Positions 32,166 through 44,317 of a DNA stretch of 64,000 nucleotides are shown here, piece after piece. Positions within the stretch are counted from its first letter, which is position 1; each line of letters starts with the position of its first letter. The notes below the pieces were generated by a model, which worked only from the letters and a program-made list of their open reading frames with translations, was not told the origin of the DNA and made no database searches. Source of the DNA: Phyllostachys edulis (lineage: Eukaryota; Streptophyta; Magnoliopsida; Poales; Poaceae); NCBI GenBank assembly GCA_036346405.1, contig CM070568.1, positions 8,438,221 to 8,502,220 on the forward strand, read 5' to 3'. The translations under genes were made by a program, and so were the position numbers.

Positions 32166-32660
32166 TCTGTCTTAAATTTTAGATTGTTCTCACAGCAGGC
32201 TGCTGCTTTGAGGAGGTGGGGTTTTGAGGCCATTTGGTGAAAAAAGACCACGGAGGAGGTGGTGGGAAGATTATTTACATCTAGCATGATATTAGCACAC
32301 TGTCCTAATCCAAACACCTTCTCTATTCTTACATTCTTATAAAGGAATTTTTCTTATTAGCTAACTGTCCTAATCCAAACACATTCTCTCTATTAGTTCA
32401 CTCTTTTAAAGGAAGAGTGATTGCAGATCCATTTGTTCTTGACTATCTATGTATGGTTAGTAATTTGTTCCTAATTGCATTATATTCTAGATCTAGCTTA
32501 GTAAAGAGAAATTTAAGATGGTTTAGATCTAGCTTGATGTATAAAGAAGATTATTTACATCTAGCACAGTTTAGGGTTTAGGCTTTATGGTTTAGCCAAT
32601 TCATAGTCTATTTCTACTTAATTCAATTTAATTAATTCTTGCTACATATAGCTACTTTTG

Positions 32661-32709
<49 letters not shown>

Positions 32710-32761
32710 TACTAATTAATTAATTCAATATTTAACACTAAATTGTTATATGCGTAGCGTA
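32166..32761. other. TNP2 upstream region of CACTA-2, with (TA)n
   Basis: AT-rich DNA with a (TA)n run at 32664-32706. A 45-bp phrase with CTAACTGTCCTAATCCAAACAC-type sequence is repeated (about 32300 and 32360). It probably includes the TNP2 promoter; no clear TATA box can be picked out of this composition. Confidence 0.45.
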
Positions 32762-35700
32762 GTTGGACTGAAGCTGGATGTACGCTGAGAACCGTGTGAG
32801 TGAAGAGTACATTAATGACATGTCTGCTTTCACAAAAGCTGCCGAGGAGGATATATTGAATAAGAGGGTGAAATATATATAATGTACATGTATTGACTCT
32901 GAGAATTTGGAGATATTTAAGAACAGAGCGTAAATCGAAGCATACTTGATTCAAAGGGGTTTCAAAAAGGGGCGTACACGTTGGACCAGTCACGGTGAAG
33001 AGCGGATTATACAGGAAGGTAGTAATAACGACATCACTGATGAAGTCAACGATATGCCGCTGGATGATGTCGGTTGTGTTTCCAATTCGGATAGGCTGCA
33101 CGATGACGATCTGGAACAGATGCTTCGCGATGCAGAAGAGAACTGTGATGAGAGAGAGTATGTTAAATTCCGAGGCTTGATGGAGGACTCGGAGAAACCT
33201 TTGTTCACGTGCTGCAAGTTGAAGTACACAAGGTTGTCATCCGACAAGAGTTTCACGGCGTTGTTAGGTCTCTTAGCAGACAAGCTTCCGGAGGGAAACG
33301 AGTTGCCCAAAACCACCTACAAAGCCAAGAAGGTTATTTGTCCATTGGGAATGGAAGTAGAAAGAATACATGTATGTTCAAACGACTGTATCAACTATCG
33401 TAAAGAGTATGCAAACATGCATGTATGTTCGGTATGCAATGCATCCCAATACAAGTACAAGAATCAATCAGATGACGACGAGGGAATCGAGGTGAAGAAA
33501 GGACATCCTGCTAAGGTGGTGTGGTATATTCCTATAATTCCCCATTTGAAGCTATTTTTTGCAAACCCAAAGGAGGCAAAACTGCTGTGTTGGCACTCGG
33601 AGGAGCGTAAGAAGGATAGAAAGCTAAGACACCCTGCTGATGCCGCCCAGTGGAGAAACATTGATGGGAGGTTTGCAGATTTCGGTGCGAAACTGAGGAA
33701 TATATGGTTTGGTACAGATGGAATGAATCCTTTCGGTAACATGAGCAGCCGACAAAGCACTTGGCCTGTGACTTTCTGTATGTACAACCTTCCTCCTTGG
33801 TTGTGTAAGAAGCGAAAGTATATTTTGCTGTCCATACTTATCCAAGGGCCGAAACAATCTAGGAATGATATTGATGTGTACCTAGCATCATTGATGGAAG
33901 ATCTAAAAATTCTTAGGATCGAAGGGGGTACATATATGAGATGTGTACAAAAGAGAGAACTTCACTTTACGCTCCTTGTTGTTCTGCACCATAAATAATT
34001 ATTCTGCCCTTGCTAACCTATCAGGCTGGAGTACAAAAGGGGCCAAAGCCTGAACTCACTGGTTAGATGATACCAAGGGTGTGTGGCTGAAGCACTCACA
34101 CAAAACCGTGTACACGTGTCACCGTAGGTTCCTTCGGAGGGCTCACCCATACCGCAGAATGAAGAAATAATTTGACGGAGAGAAGGAGGACATTTCAGGT
34201 CCAAGGCATTTAAGCGGAAAAGAGGTCTATGATATAGTTAAGGATTTATATGCTGTGCTCGGAAAGGGACGTAAATCGAGAAACCGTGAGAAAAACATCT
34301 AGAAGAAGAGATCAATATTTTAGGACTTACCTTATTGGGAGCACCTAGAAGTTCGCCACTACATAGACATCATACACGTAGAGAAGAATGTATGTGATAG
34401 CTTGATTGGTCTCTTACTGACCATTTGTGACAAAACAAAGGATGGTGTCAACGCACAGCTTGACTTGGTTGATATGAACATCAGACCTGAGTTAGCACCA
34501 ACAAAGACCGATAAAGGACGAACGTACCTTCCACCTACTTATTACACTCTGTCTAAGGCTGAGAGAATTGAACTGTGCCAGTGCTTGCATGGTGTGAAAG
34601 TTCCGTCCGGTTACTCCACCAACATGAAGAAACTTGTTTCGATGGAAGATTTGAAGTTAATTGGCATGAAGTCTCATGATTGTCATGTGATGATGACACA
34701 AATGCCCCTTGTTGCAATTAGAAGTATTTTGCCGATCAAGGTACGAGAGACAATCATGAGGCTGTGTTATTTTTTTAACACAATTGCTCAGAAGGTCATC
34801 GATCTCAAAGGACTAGATGCTTTGCAGGACGACATGGTGACGACTCTATGTCATCTTAAGATGTATTTTCCTCTGTCGTTTTTTGATATTATGGTCCATC
34901 TCATTGTTCACATTGTCAGGGATAAAGATGCGTGGGCCCGTGTTTCTACTAGCATGTACCTGTTCGAGAGGTTCATGGGAATTCTCAAGTCCTATGTACG
35001 GAATCGATCTCAACCATAGGGCAGCATCGTCGAAGGTTATGCAATCGAAGCGATCATTGAGTTTTCCGTCGATTACATAGCTTAGGTCAAACCGATAGGT
35101 GTGCCTCGATCTCGCCATGAGGGGAGGCTCGAGGGTATCGGGACCATCAGAAGGAAAGCAATCACTCCAGATATAAATGTGTATGCTCAAGCCCATTTCA
35201 CGGTCTTGCAACACATGACTGAAGTGTCCCCATATATCGACCAGCAGAAGCACGTGCTTCAGCAACAGAATCCAGAGCGACCGGATGTTTGGATCACGAG
35301 ACAACACAACAGTCGGTTCAACCAATGGTTGAAGGAGCGACTCGTTAGGAGCTCATCAAGTGATATGCAGACATGGTTGGCAAAATGGCCAACATTTACA
35401 GTTGTGACATGACAAGGATACGACATAAATTAGTACACATTCTATACGCATGCTCAGGATATAAAGAGCACTAACCAGAACAGCGGTGTCCACATAGATG
35501 TGTTCAGTACCGATGGGTTGAGGAGCTCCTACTATGGGCTCATAGAGGAGATTTGGGAGCTCGACTACGTGTTTTTCAAGATCCCCCTATTTTGGTGCCA
35601 TTGGGTCCATCTCCCATGGGTGAAGGTCGACAAGTACGGCGTCACTACTATGGACTTCGAATGTGTTAGATACAAAGATGAACCATTCGTACTCGTTAGC

Positions 35701-35944
35701 AAGTTGTTTAAGTCTTCTATGTCACCGACCAGGCAAATAAGAAGCGTCACATAGTTCTTCATGGAATAACGAGGATTGTCAGAGTTGAGAATGTAGTGGA
35801 AGAGCAAGAATACAATCAATTTAATGAGTTGCCTCATTTCGAAAACGGCATAATGGTCGAGAAAGAACAACGTGATGAAACTAGCTACATATGTGTCGAT
35901 CATCACGAAGGGCTAATTTTTAAAGGAAATAAGCAAGTGGAATA
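32762..35944 (+). pseudogene. TNP2-type CACTA transposase
   Basis: The start codon is TTG where CACTA-1 has ATG, and a stop follows at once, so the N-terminus is lost; SWMYAENRVSEEYINDMSAF still reads through. The longest piece (32946-33998, 350 codons) carries KTTYKAKKVICPLGMEVERI, CSNDCINYRKEYA, VVWYIPIIPHLKLFFANPKE and WLCKKRKYILLSILIQGPKQ. The next large piece (34402-35019) has GRTYLPPTYYTLSKAER and the DUF4218-type FDIMVHLIVHIV...MYLFERFMGILKSYVRNR. The last (35500-35754) is DUF4216-like (YYGLIEEIWELDYVFFKIPL). Frameshifts near 33998, 34300 and 35755 and stops at 35020, 35085 and 35410 disable it. It retains the middle part missing from CACTA-1. Confidence 0.92.
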
Positions 35945-36089
35945 ATGAATGAAATGTTTATGTGTCATATGTTCATGAATGGTTAATTTTAGTTCATTTG
36001 AGTTAATTGATTTGTGAAATGAATGTGCTTATTTCTGAAATGAATGTGAATTAGATGTATACATGTACTTGTTGTGTTTCTAGTTGTTT

Positions 36090-36123
36090 CAGAGGGTACG
36101 ACTAGCATTTGTTGAGACTAGCC
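36090..36123 (+). promoter_or_regulatory. Conserved 3' module after CACTA-2 TNP2
   Basis: TTTCAGAGGGTACGACTAGC... then GAGACTAGCC. The order matches the CACTA-1 modules, but the pairing is weaker here (several stem mismatches). Confidence 0.55.
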
Positions 36124-36159
36124 AACAAACAGAAATAGATTTAACAATATAAAAGAATA

Positions 36160-36415
36160 TCACAGACAGTTCCTTAGAACAAACCGGCTGTGATACATCA
36201 ACTATCACAGACAGTTCATCTACAAACCGTCTGTGATACATAACCTGCCATAGACAGTTTCATCTACAAACTGTCTGTGATACATAAACTGTCACAGACA
36301 GTTTAATCTACAAACCGTCTGTGATAAATAAGCAATCATAGACGGTTTCATCTTCAAACCGTCTATGATAGTCAACTATCACAGACGGTTCTACTTTAGA
36401 ACCGTCTGTGATATG
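36160..36415. repeat. Internal end-motif array, CACTA-2
   Basis: Regular pairs of CACAGACAGTT / AACCGTCTGTGAT follow the module, with spacers such as CATCTACA between arms. Better preserved than the left-end array. Confidence 0.88.
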
Positions 36416-37304
36416 TTCAATGCCGCTTCGGCTCCCGCATGATGCGTCTCTTCGTCTCGCGTGCCGATGTTATGGTGTGTCTCTTTGTCTCGCGCGCTGA
36501 TGTTACTCCTTATTTTATAAGAATGATCATCCGTCACCGAAGATGAATCTCCACATCGCTCTACTCTCTTTTGCACCATCCATCAACAACTAGTAGAGTT
36601 AAAAAAAACAATGGCTCCTCTTCTCCCCTGATGCTGGCGTTGATGGCCTACTTAGCCATTTTGTATTAGCACCTTGCCAGCCATACGCTAGCGGATGCTG
36701 CGAAAGGACAGTGTCATACGTCCTCCAGCGGAGGTTATGCCGGAGCATGTGATGGCCACCTTCCACCGTCTTGACATCCTCCCCCGCCACGTCTTCTGGG
36801 TGGTCTCCCTCTTCCGGCGAGCTAACCTCACCATTGACGTAGTCCTCAAGGAAGAGCAAGGGAAGAGAGCCTCTGGGCGCATTTCGACTTGGTTCTTGAG
36901 TCAGAGCGTCTTTAGGCTACTCTCCAATGAGCGCGTCAACGGGTGGACGTGTTTCGTGGAACCTACGCTGACCCCAAACCCTCAAATGCCGACGATGTCA
37001 TCTACAAAGAATTGAAGGCGGAGATAGAAGTCTACCTGGACCGCTAGAAATAAGTTGGTCTTTTTTATTTCTACTTTTTTAAGAAAATCTTTTGTAAGAA
37101 GCGACTGACCATGATGTTTGGCCATATGTAAATATAAAAAATGATTAAAAAAATCCATTTTGGAGTTCAAGTTACTGTCTATGTTGAACATGTTTACTGA
37201 ATAACATGTTTATTTTATTGTCTTCTATGTGAAAAACAAGTCATACATATAAACTCTTAAGGCTAGCTCAAAAACAGAATATTTTTTAGCTATAGAAGGA
37301 ACTA
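36416..37304. other. Spacer module shared with CACTA-1 (8116-8640)
   Basis: It contains GATGCGTCTCTTCGTCTC, CTCCTCTTCTCCCCTGATGC and CCACGTCTTCTGGGTGGTC, matching CACTA-1 in order. No convincing protein frame survives. It ends near AAGGCTAGCTCAAAAACAG, another partial copy of the 3' module, before the next array. Confidence 0.55.
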
Positions 37305-37512
37305 TCATAGGCGGTTTAGTGGAACAAACTGTCTATGATATGTGTCACAGATGGTTATAAAATACAGCAATCTGTGATACATTAGCTATCACAAACGGTA
37401 CCTTAGGACAAACCGCCTTTGATACATAAGCTATCATAGACAGATATTTATTAGAATCGTCTGTGGTGTGTATTTATCACAGACAGTTCTACTTTAGAAC
37501 CATCGGTGATGT
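37305..37512. repeat. Second internal end-motif array, CACTA-2
   Basis: Diverged CACAGACGGTT-type motifs immediately upstream of the second gene's leader. The position corresponds to 19075-19398 in CACTA-1. Confidence 0.83.
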
Positions 37513-38792
37513 CCTACTCTATTTATATTCGGACTCTAGGGTTTGCCCTCGCCCCCTTACTCAAACTATTAAGTTTTTCTAACTCTCCCTCCTCCTCCGA
37601 GACCGTCACCGCCGTCCTTGACGCTGCCTCCTCCTTGAGCCCAGCACGCCTCCTCCCCCGAGCTCGGCACCTCCTCCCTAAGCACGAGTCATCGCCTCCC
37701 AGAACTCGGCGTCCCTCCTTCCCCAATCCCGCCTCCTCCCCTCCCTCGAGCACGCGTTGCCTCCTCCTCCCCTAAGCCCGACGCGCCTCCCCTTTGATGC
37801 CACCCTGCTGCTTTGGTGCTCCCTGATCGTCCTTCTCCTCGATGCCCAAAGGTAACCGATGCTGAGTTGCCGACCCCGACGCCCCTTCTCCTCACTCTTG
37901 CTATCAATAATATGTCATGTTGTCATGCTGTCCTGGTCCTCGTGGACTCATGGTAATTACACTGGTATCTGATTCAAACACTGAGTAGTATGAGGTGTTG
38001 TACTTGTTTTAGGAATTTTAGCCAGAACTTAACAAAAAAAAATTTGTGCTTAATAGGGGTGGAAATCAGATTGATTGTGTCAGCCCAAATTTGAATCACC
38101 TTTAAAAATGAATCCATGCTGAATATATATCTACATTGCTCAGATTGCTCAGTGGCTTTGATTGCCATCTGCTTCGTGAGTCACAACATTTCAATTTAAT
38201 TACCCCATTTGCATTTGATATGTTCTAGTTAGTTATTCATATTTTATTTGTTTTGATACTACCACTGCAATATATTGCAATGTGGTGTGGTGGGCTTGAG
38301 ATGAATGCTCTGTGATGATAATAGTCTTGTACTGAAATTATTTTGATAATTGGGTTTGAACTTGAGTTCTAATTGGAATGCTTACTACTATTGATTGATC
38401 TTTAGCATTTAGTCTGTTACTTTTGGTTGGTTAATTGGTTGAACCTCTAGGTTCTGTGGTCCTTAGCTATTCATAATATATGCTATTTTGTCAGTCAATT
38501 GGGCTTATTGCTGAACTTGTTAAACTGTGATCTTTTATACTGTCAATAGATCAAGTTTTGTTGGCTGACTGGAGTGTTGTTTTGGTGATCATTTTGCTTT
38601 GATCTCCTGTTGGCCGAAAGTATTATTTGTTATCTTCCCTACATATCCCATTTATTTCCTGTTGGCCGAAAGTATTATTTGTTATCTTCCCTACATATCC
38701 CAATTATTTATTAATTGGTGTGTATACCCATATACATAGATATTCTGATGATAATATGTTCTTGCGTGTTATAATTTCTATTTCTTGTGAAG
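37513..38792 (+). promoter_or_regulatory. Leader and 5' intron of second CACTA-2 gene
   Basis: A C-rich leader (CCTCCTCC runs, 37540-37850), then a donor-like CCAAAG|GTAACC and T-rich intron-like DNA up to the ATG at 38793. A 50-bp tandem duplication (CTGTTGGCCGAAAGTATTAT...) sits at 38606-38700. Confidence 0.5.
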
Positions 38793-41700
38793 ATGTCGTC
38801 CGCTCATTCTCCGTCACCATCGCCTCATGCGTCTGATGCACCGTCCTTTAGAAAATCCAAGCACGATAGAAGAGGAATATCGAAAAGACTCAAGGGCCGA
38901 TTCACCATCACAGATGTCGATGCGTCTAGGACCCCTCTGAATTCTCGCCGAGCAGCGTCCGCATTCTAGGGAACAGTCGGAATAGTTGCACGGGAATGGG
39001 TCAAGATGACCTACAATTTGTGCAACGAGTTGACCCAAGCTCAGAAAAGGTGCACTGGTGACAGAAATTTTCTAATTGTTCGAGATCCTCAAAGAACACC
39101 AGGTCTCCATGCGATGACACACGTTGCTAGCGGCATGCAAAGCGTGGAAGAACTTCATTCTTATCAAGCATTATGCGAAGAAGGATCTGACACTCTTCCA
39201 GAAGTATTCGTTCGTGGAAGAGTATTGGCAAGACTTTGTGGTGAAGAAAACAATAGATGATTTTAGAAGTGAAAGTGCGGTGCACAGGGCCATCCAGACA
39301 AAAAGCACGCACCTCCACAAACTCGACACCACTGGGTATGCGGGTAAAATCCCGCAATGGAGGATGTAGGACGAGCAGGCAATCCTGTGATAGGCCTTCC
39401 CACCATTTGCGGGGATCCCTAATGAGCGTGCCCGAAACTGGATAAGAGCTAGGTCATCCACCGTGTGCTTGGGGACCATCTCCTTCCCAAACCTCGCAGA
39501 CGAGGAAGTGTCCTAGCGCTTGGTAAGATATCGAACTACCTAGTTTGTAATTACTCCATAACTTCATAGGAGGTGAAATAACATGTCGGGCTATTGCAGG
39601 AAGTACGAAGTGAACAATCTTCCCAAGGCTCATTCCAGGTAGTCAGAGAGAGAGATATACTCTCCACGGCCCTGGGAAACAAGGAGCACCCGGGTCGCAT
39701 GAGAGGCCTTGGTCTTTATGTTCCATGGAAATAGAGATTCTCAAAGGACTTCGAAGTGTATCGGAGTAAGAAGAGAGCCAAAACCGAACGCGATGCACGG
39801 CTGCAAGAGGAGATTCGTGAATCCCTCAAAGAGGAGATCACTAATGCCATCAAAGATGAGAAGCGACGGTAGATAGAGAGCATTGAGGAAAGACTTAGGG
39901 GAAATCGGTTGCAAGCCCTCGCTGCTACTGTATTAGCTAGCCCCCCCAACTGTCAGAGTAGCTGCACGTCCAACCATACCTCAGAAAGCGACGACAGATT
40001 TTCTGTTGATGACATCCTGGTAATAATTATTATCTCTGGAATACTCGATCCATTGATAGGCCTGTTGGAGTAGCGCATTTTGTATCGTTATGTAGGTGGC
40101 TACGAAGTGCAAGCTCCAGGTGAGATGTGACTCCATTGCCCTCGACGCTGCTTGGGGCTAGGCGTATCCATCCGGTACCGGGGCCTTGGTGCACGGTGTA
40201 AATCTAGTGCTGGGTTTCGTAAAAGTGAATGTGGACGGTGTTCATGCCAATTTCGAGGTCGTCCCGCTGCAGATGCCCCCAATCGATGAGGACGTGACTG
40301 TAGGGAAAGCCATTGGAACATTCATCTAGTGGCTCAAGAGGGACACCTGCCTGGAGCTACCTGCACCGGTGTCAACTTCACGGGAAAGTCCTACAACGGT
40401 GCCAAGTCCATGGGAGCTACCTGCACCGATGCGGCAAGGGCCTAGTGTATCAGATGCATCTACACCTCATGCCCGGTTGACTCCCGTGAAGTCGACCTCT
40501 AAAAGGCGAGGCGGCAAGGGCAAATCGAAGAAGCCCGATGATATCCACTTCTTGCTGTTGGCCCGAAAATTCATGCTACACGAGCCGTTGGTCGTCCTGG
40601 TAGATCACCTCGAAACCTTAGGATTGACTTACAAGAGATTGCATGCATGGTACATGGAACAAACTAACAAGACAGATGGACAACAGCGCACGAGTGTCAA
40701 CGACAAGTTCAAGCTGCATCATCTTCACCATGAGGTTCAAGACTGTGTCTTCACGGTGACCTTCGAGGATTTGTACTTACTCTTCAACCTCGACGCTCTT
40801 GACGCCTCACTTATGCGATGATGGACATTGTAAGTGCGTACACTCACGGTCTACGTTTGTGTAATACCGATAAATGTTATACATAACTCCTTGCTTTTGT
40901 GTGTGTGTGTGTGTGTGTAGGACGCCCTCGTACTCCCGGGAGTATGTACTCCCACTTCCAATATACTACTTAAATGAATATATTATACTTCTTTATCACT
41001 TTCAGTATACTTAAATACTAATTATAAGATACCCCAATGCGACTTGATTGAACAAAATTAATTGGAGCCCTTTATTTTTTTCTATATACTCTTTTTCATA
41101 TATAAAAGAAGTACATACACAAATTTTGCTATAAAAATGAACTATAATGAAATTTTTCATGGAACTCACTTTGGAGTATCTTATAATCATTATTGGAATA
41201 TGCTCAAATTGATAAAGAGGTATCATATATATATATATATAATTTCTGAAGCCAAATCAAGGGAATCACCAGTAGGTTTCCTCGACCCACACTTGGTCTC
41301 CATGCAAAGCATCCAGGAGGATGCATCCTTCATCGAGGCTTATATGACGATGTCATTGCTGGCTCACCGCGACAAGGAATTCATACTTTTGTCCTACAAC
41401 TAGGGGGTAAGTGCTGCACTAGTGGCTATACTTCTTGATTTGTACTTTATAAGTAACATGAACTTAGATTTAATGACCATGACGACATACCTGTGTAGGT
41501 TCCACTGGATTCTAATTGTAATTATACCAAAATGGAACAAGGTACTATACCTTGATTCCCTAAAGAGGGCCGACAACGACTTCACAATTGTCCAATAATT
41601 AATCGACGGGTAAACACATTTTCTCCATAGATAACTCCATTGTAGTATTTTTCTTCCTTTGTAATGGCTAAGGCTAACTTTTTGGAATCACGTAGGTCGT

Positions 41701-42135
41701 TCGTCGTGTACTTTGCTACTGGAGGGAGATCCAAGAGAGGGATCCTATGACACGATCTAAATTTTCTAGTATTCGCTATTACATATTAATCCTATATAAC
41801 ACTTCGTAGTAATGCCTTTCGAACTAACCAATTCTATTTTTACTGTACCACCAGTAGTGGCCGGGCAACATCTGTGGATACTATGTTTGCCACAACATGC
41901 AACTACTCCCTTGTTCCGCGATGACCAATGATCCTCATGTTTGTCAATCTTGCAATAACTATTTCATACTTATCAATTTATATATGCACGACTTTAATCT
42001 TCCTAGCGACAGGTTGCAACCATCGATATAACTGCGTTGGAACAGGGCGAGCTCACAAGCATTCGAGAACAGTTTGCGTCTTTCTTGTTGCGTGAGGTCA
42101 TAAACCCAAAAGGGTTGTTCTACAATTTAGATTGA
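38793..42135 (+). pseudogene. Second CACTA-2 gene: Transposase_24-like region plus Ulp1-type protease
   Basis: It starts MSSAHSPSPSPHASDAPSFR with RRGISKRLKGRFTI, parallel to CACTA-1 (RHARGISKIPMGRMTI). A Transposase_24-like middle follows (KYSFVEEYWQDFVVKKTIDD, HKLDTTGYAGKIPQW). The C-terminal part has HRDKEFILLSYN, HWILIVIIPKWNKVLYLDS (His, Asp) and QWPGNICGYYVCHNMQ, where CGYYV is the Ulp1 catalytic-Cys signature. Stops at 38967, about 39367 and 41401 and other shifts make it a pseudogene. About 200 bp near 40900-41240 with (GT)n and (TA)n runs looks like an insertion or intron. Confidence 0.8.
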
Positions 42136-42280
42136 ACTTGATTGGGATAAGATTGAACTTAATGGTACATGTGTGTATTTGTTCATGAATGATTAATTTT
42201 AGGTCATTTGAGTTAATTGATTTGTGGAATGAATGTGAATTAGATATATACATGTACTTGTTGTGTTTCTGCTTGTTTTA

Positions 42281-42312
42281 TAGGGCATGTCTAGCATTTC
42301 CTGATGCTAGCC
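42281..42312 (+). promoter_or_regulatory. Conserved 3' module after second CACTA-2 gene
   Basis: TTTTATAGGGCATGTCTAGC... then GATGCTAGCC; six of seven stem positions can pair. It lies about 150 bp after the end of the Ulp1 frame and precedes the right array. Confidence 0.6.
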
Positions 42313-42344
42313 AATAAACAGAAATAGATTTAGCAATACAAAAG

Positions 42345-42690
42345 AATATTATCACAGACGGTTCCTTTGGAAAAACCGTCTGTGATACATCAGTTATCAT
42401 ATATGGTTTCATGTACAAATCGTCTGTGATACATCAGCTATCACAGACGATTTTATTTACAAACCGTCTGTGATGCATAAGCTATCACAGACGGTTTCAT
42501 CTACAAACCGTCTGTGACAATCAACTACCACAGACAGTTCTGAGTTAATAACCGTTTGTGATAGTCTGTATCACAGACGGTTCGAAAACCGTCTGTGATG
42601 ACCTTATGTCATTACTGACCCATAAACTCAGATGGCTCACGAAACCGTTTGTGATGATATTTTCGAACCATGTGTGATGACCTTTTCCGC
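42345..42690. repeat. CACTA-2 right subterminal array
   Basis: Dense CACAGACGGTTTCATCTACA / AAACCGTCTGTGAT pairs up to the first right end at 42697. Confidence 0.9.
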
Positions 42691-42697
42691 GGTAGTG

Positions 42698-42880
42698 ATT
42701 GGCTAACTTGCAGCCTTCAATTAATTACCATATACTCACCTGTGATGACCATCACATCGATCCATAAACTCGCATTTTACCATTTATGGCTGTTTGTGAT
42801 GATATTTTTAAACCGTCTGTGGTGATCTTTTTTGCAGTAGTGATTGGCTAGCCTGCAGCCTTCAATTAATTACCATATAA
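42698..42880. repeat. Duplicated CACTA-2 right end plus flank
   Basis: ATTGGCTAACTTGCAGCCTT and its continuation to TTACCATATA follow the first end; a second, diverged copy of the last 95 bp of the element then follows (42745-42842), and the same flank reappears (ATTGGCTAGCCTGCAGCCTT...). The flank copies differ at only two positions over 37 bp. Confidence 0.85.
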
Positions 42881-43658
42881 TGCAACTCCACATTCAAGTC
42901 AACTAATTCGAGGCGCTGCAGCACTGCGCAATTCTCTCAACGATCGGATCAATTAATCGATTTCCTTGCTGCAAGTTTCACCTCCTCCTTTTTCTTCTTC
43001 TTTGCAAGGGGACATGCTTCACTGTCAACCATTGTTCGTAAAAGATTTTTGTTTGTACATGCAGCAACTGTACTCAATTAGGACAACGAAAACGACGGAG
43101 CAACCACCCGATCGCAACTCTAGAACTGCAGCGGTGCGGCGTTACCTGAAAGAACAGTATGAATCAATCAGAAATCCCCGTTCCAAATCCTTGTCTTTGG
43201 ATATGATCCATTAATTTCCTTGGTTAATTGGTCATACGACGCCCCGTACAACCACCCCATCTGTTCCTAATTCATTGCACCAGGCTGGCAATCGATCGAG
43301 TTGGCCAGCACGCTAGATGATCAACCCACATGTGTGAAGCTGTGAACCATGAATGCGAAGCATATGGATGGAATGGAGCTGACTAAATGTGAAGTGCAGA
43401 AGACAAGGGTAGGTAGTAGACATTGCACCGCCTTGAAGCCGCTGGGTTCAGTTGGAAGAAAGAAGAAATATAGTACACTACTATGCTAGAAATTGGGCTC
43501 CATGGATTTATTGTATCTCATCAAGTTGACAAGGATGACTTGGTTTCTGCAACCCATCCATCAGCTAATTAAGGCACAAGATCAATGCGTGCTTCAAGTT
43601 CTTGCCGATCGCGAGGGAGATTATCTCTGAATTCACAAGTACATATATATGAGGCAGA
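42881..43658. other. Intergenic
   Basis: An 82-codon plus-strand frame (42966-43214) has no recognisable domain. Nothing else supported. Confidence 0.45.
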
Positions 43659-44317
43659 TTTTTTTTAATCTGGCCTCGTGTTGCCATCCTAATTGCAAAA
43701 ATAACACCTTTGGTCTGAAAATTTCAAATCTAGCACCTGCCGAGCGCGGAATAACCGTAGGCTGACATGTGTCACATTCCGCGGTTGGGTGGCGCGGAAA
43801 GACGCTGATAGGCGTGGCAGGTTGGACTGGCGTGGAAAGCAGGCGCGCAGCACGGAAGGTGGTGAGCGGAAGCTTGGCTGCCGCCAAAACTCTGGCCATT
43901 TTTCAAATGCAACGTCGCATCAATTATCAATTAGTATAGTATGAATAAAACATCACATCAATTATTAAATATGAGTGAAACATCACATCAATTATTAGTA
44001 TAATATGAGTAACAGGCAACAAATTTGCGTATTTGCCGCGTTTCCGCGCTCCACCGCCGCGGGATGTGGTTGGTCAAGCTTCCGCACTCCAGTGGTGCGG
44101 AAGGTGGCTGGGCCCACCACCTTCCGCGCCGCGCGTCTGCTTCCCACATCGGCCCGGCCTGCCGCACCTTTCCGCGCCACCCGACCGTGAAATGTGACAC
44201 ATGTCAGCCTACGATTATTCCGCGCTCAGCAGGGGGCCAGATTTGAAATTTTCAGATTAACGATGCTATTTTTGCTATTAGGATAGCAGCATGGGGCCAA
44301 TTAAAAAAATAATATTA
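43659..44317. mobile_element. Foldback MULE-type non-autonomous element (659 bp)
   Basis: The outer 150-200 bp are inverted copies: left CTGAAAATTTCAAATCTAGC and GTAGGCTGACATGTGTCAC, right GTGACACATGTCAGCCTAC and CAGATTTGAAATTTTCAG. The flanking 9-mers TGAGGCAGA and TAAGGCAGA match 8 of 9, as for a Mutator-like target duplication. The interior is GC rich (TTCCGCGC motifs) around an AT-rich centre. No gene. Confidence 0.8.

Larger units (their letters stand above)
31808..42842 (+). mobile_element. CACTA-2 (about 11 kb CACTA element)
   Basis: Left end CACTATTACAAAATG (one change from CACTACTACAAAA) after ATT (31805-31807). Two right-end candidates both finish GTAGTG followed by ATT: 42697 (ACCTTTTCCGCGGTAGTG) and 42842 (ATCTTTTTTGCAGTAGTG), each giving the 3-bp duplication. 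TNP2 (about 32762-35944) and a Transposase_24/Ulp1 gene (38793 to about 42135) lie on the plus strand in the same order as CACTA-1. Both genes are broken. Confidence 0.93.
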
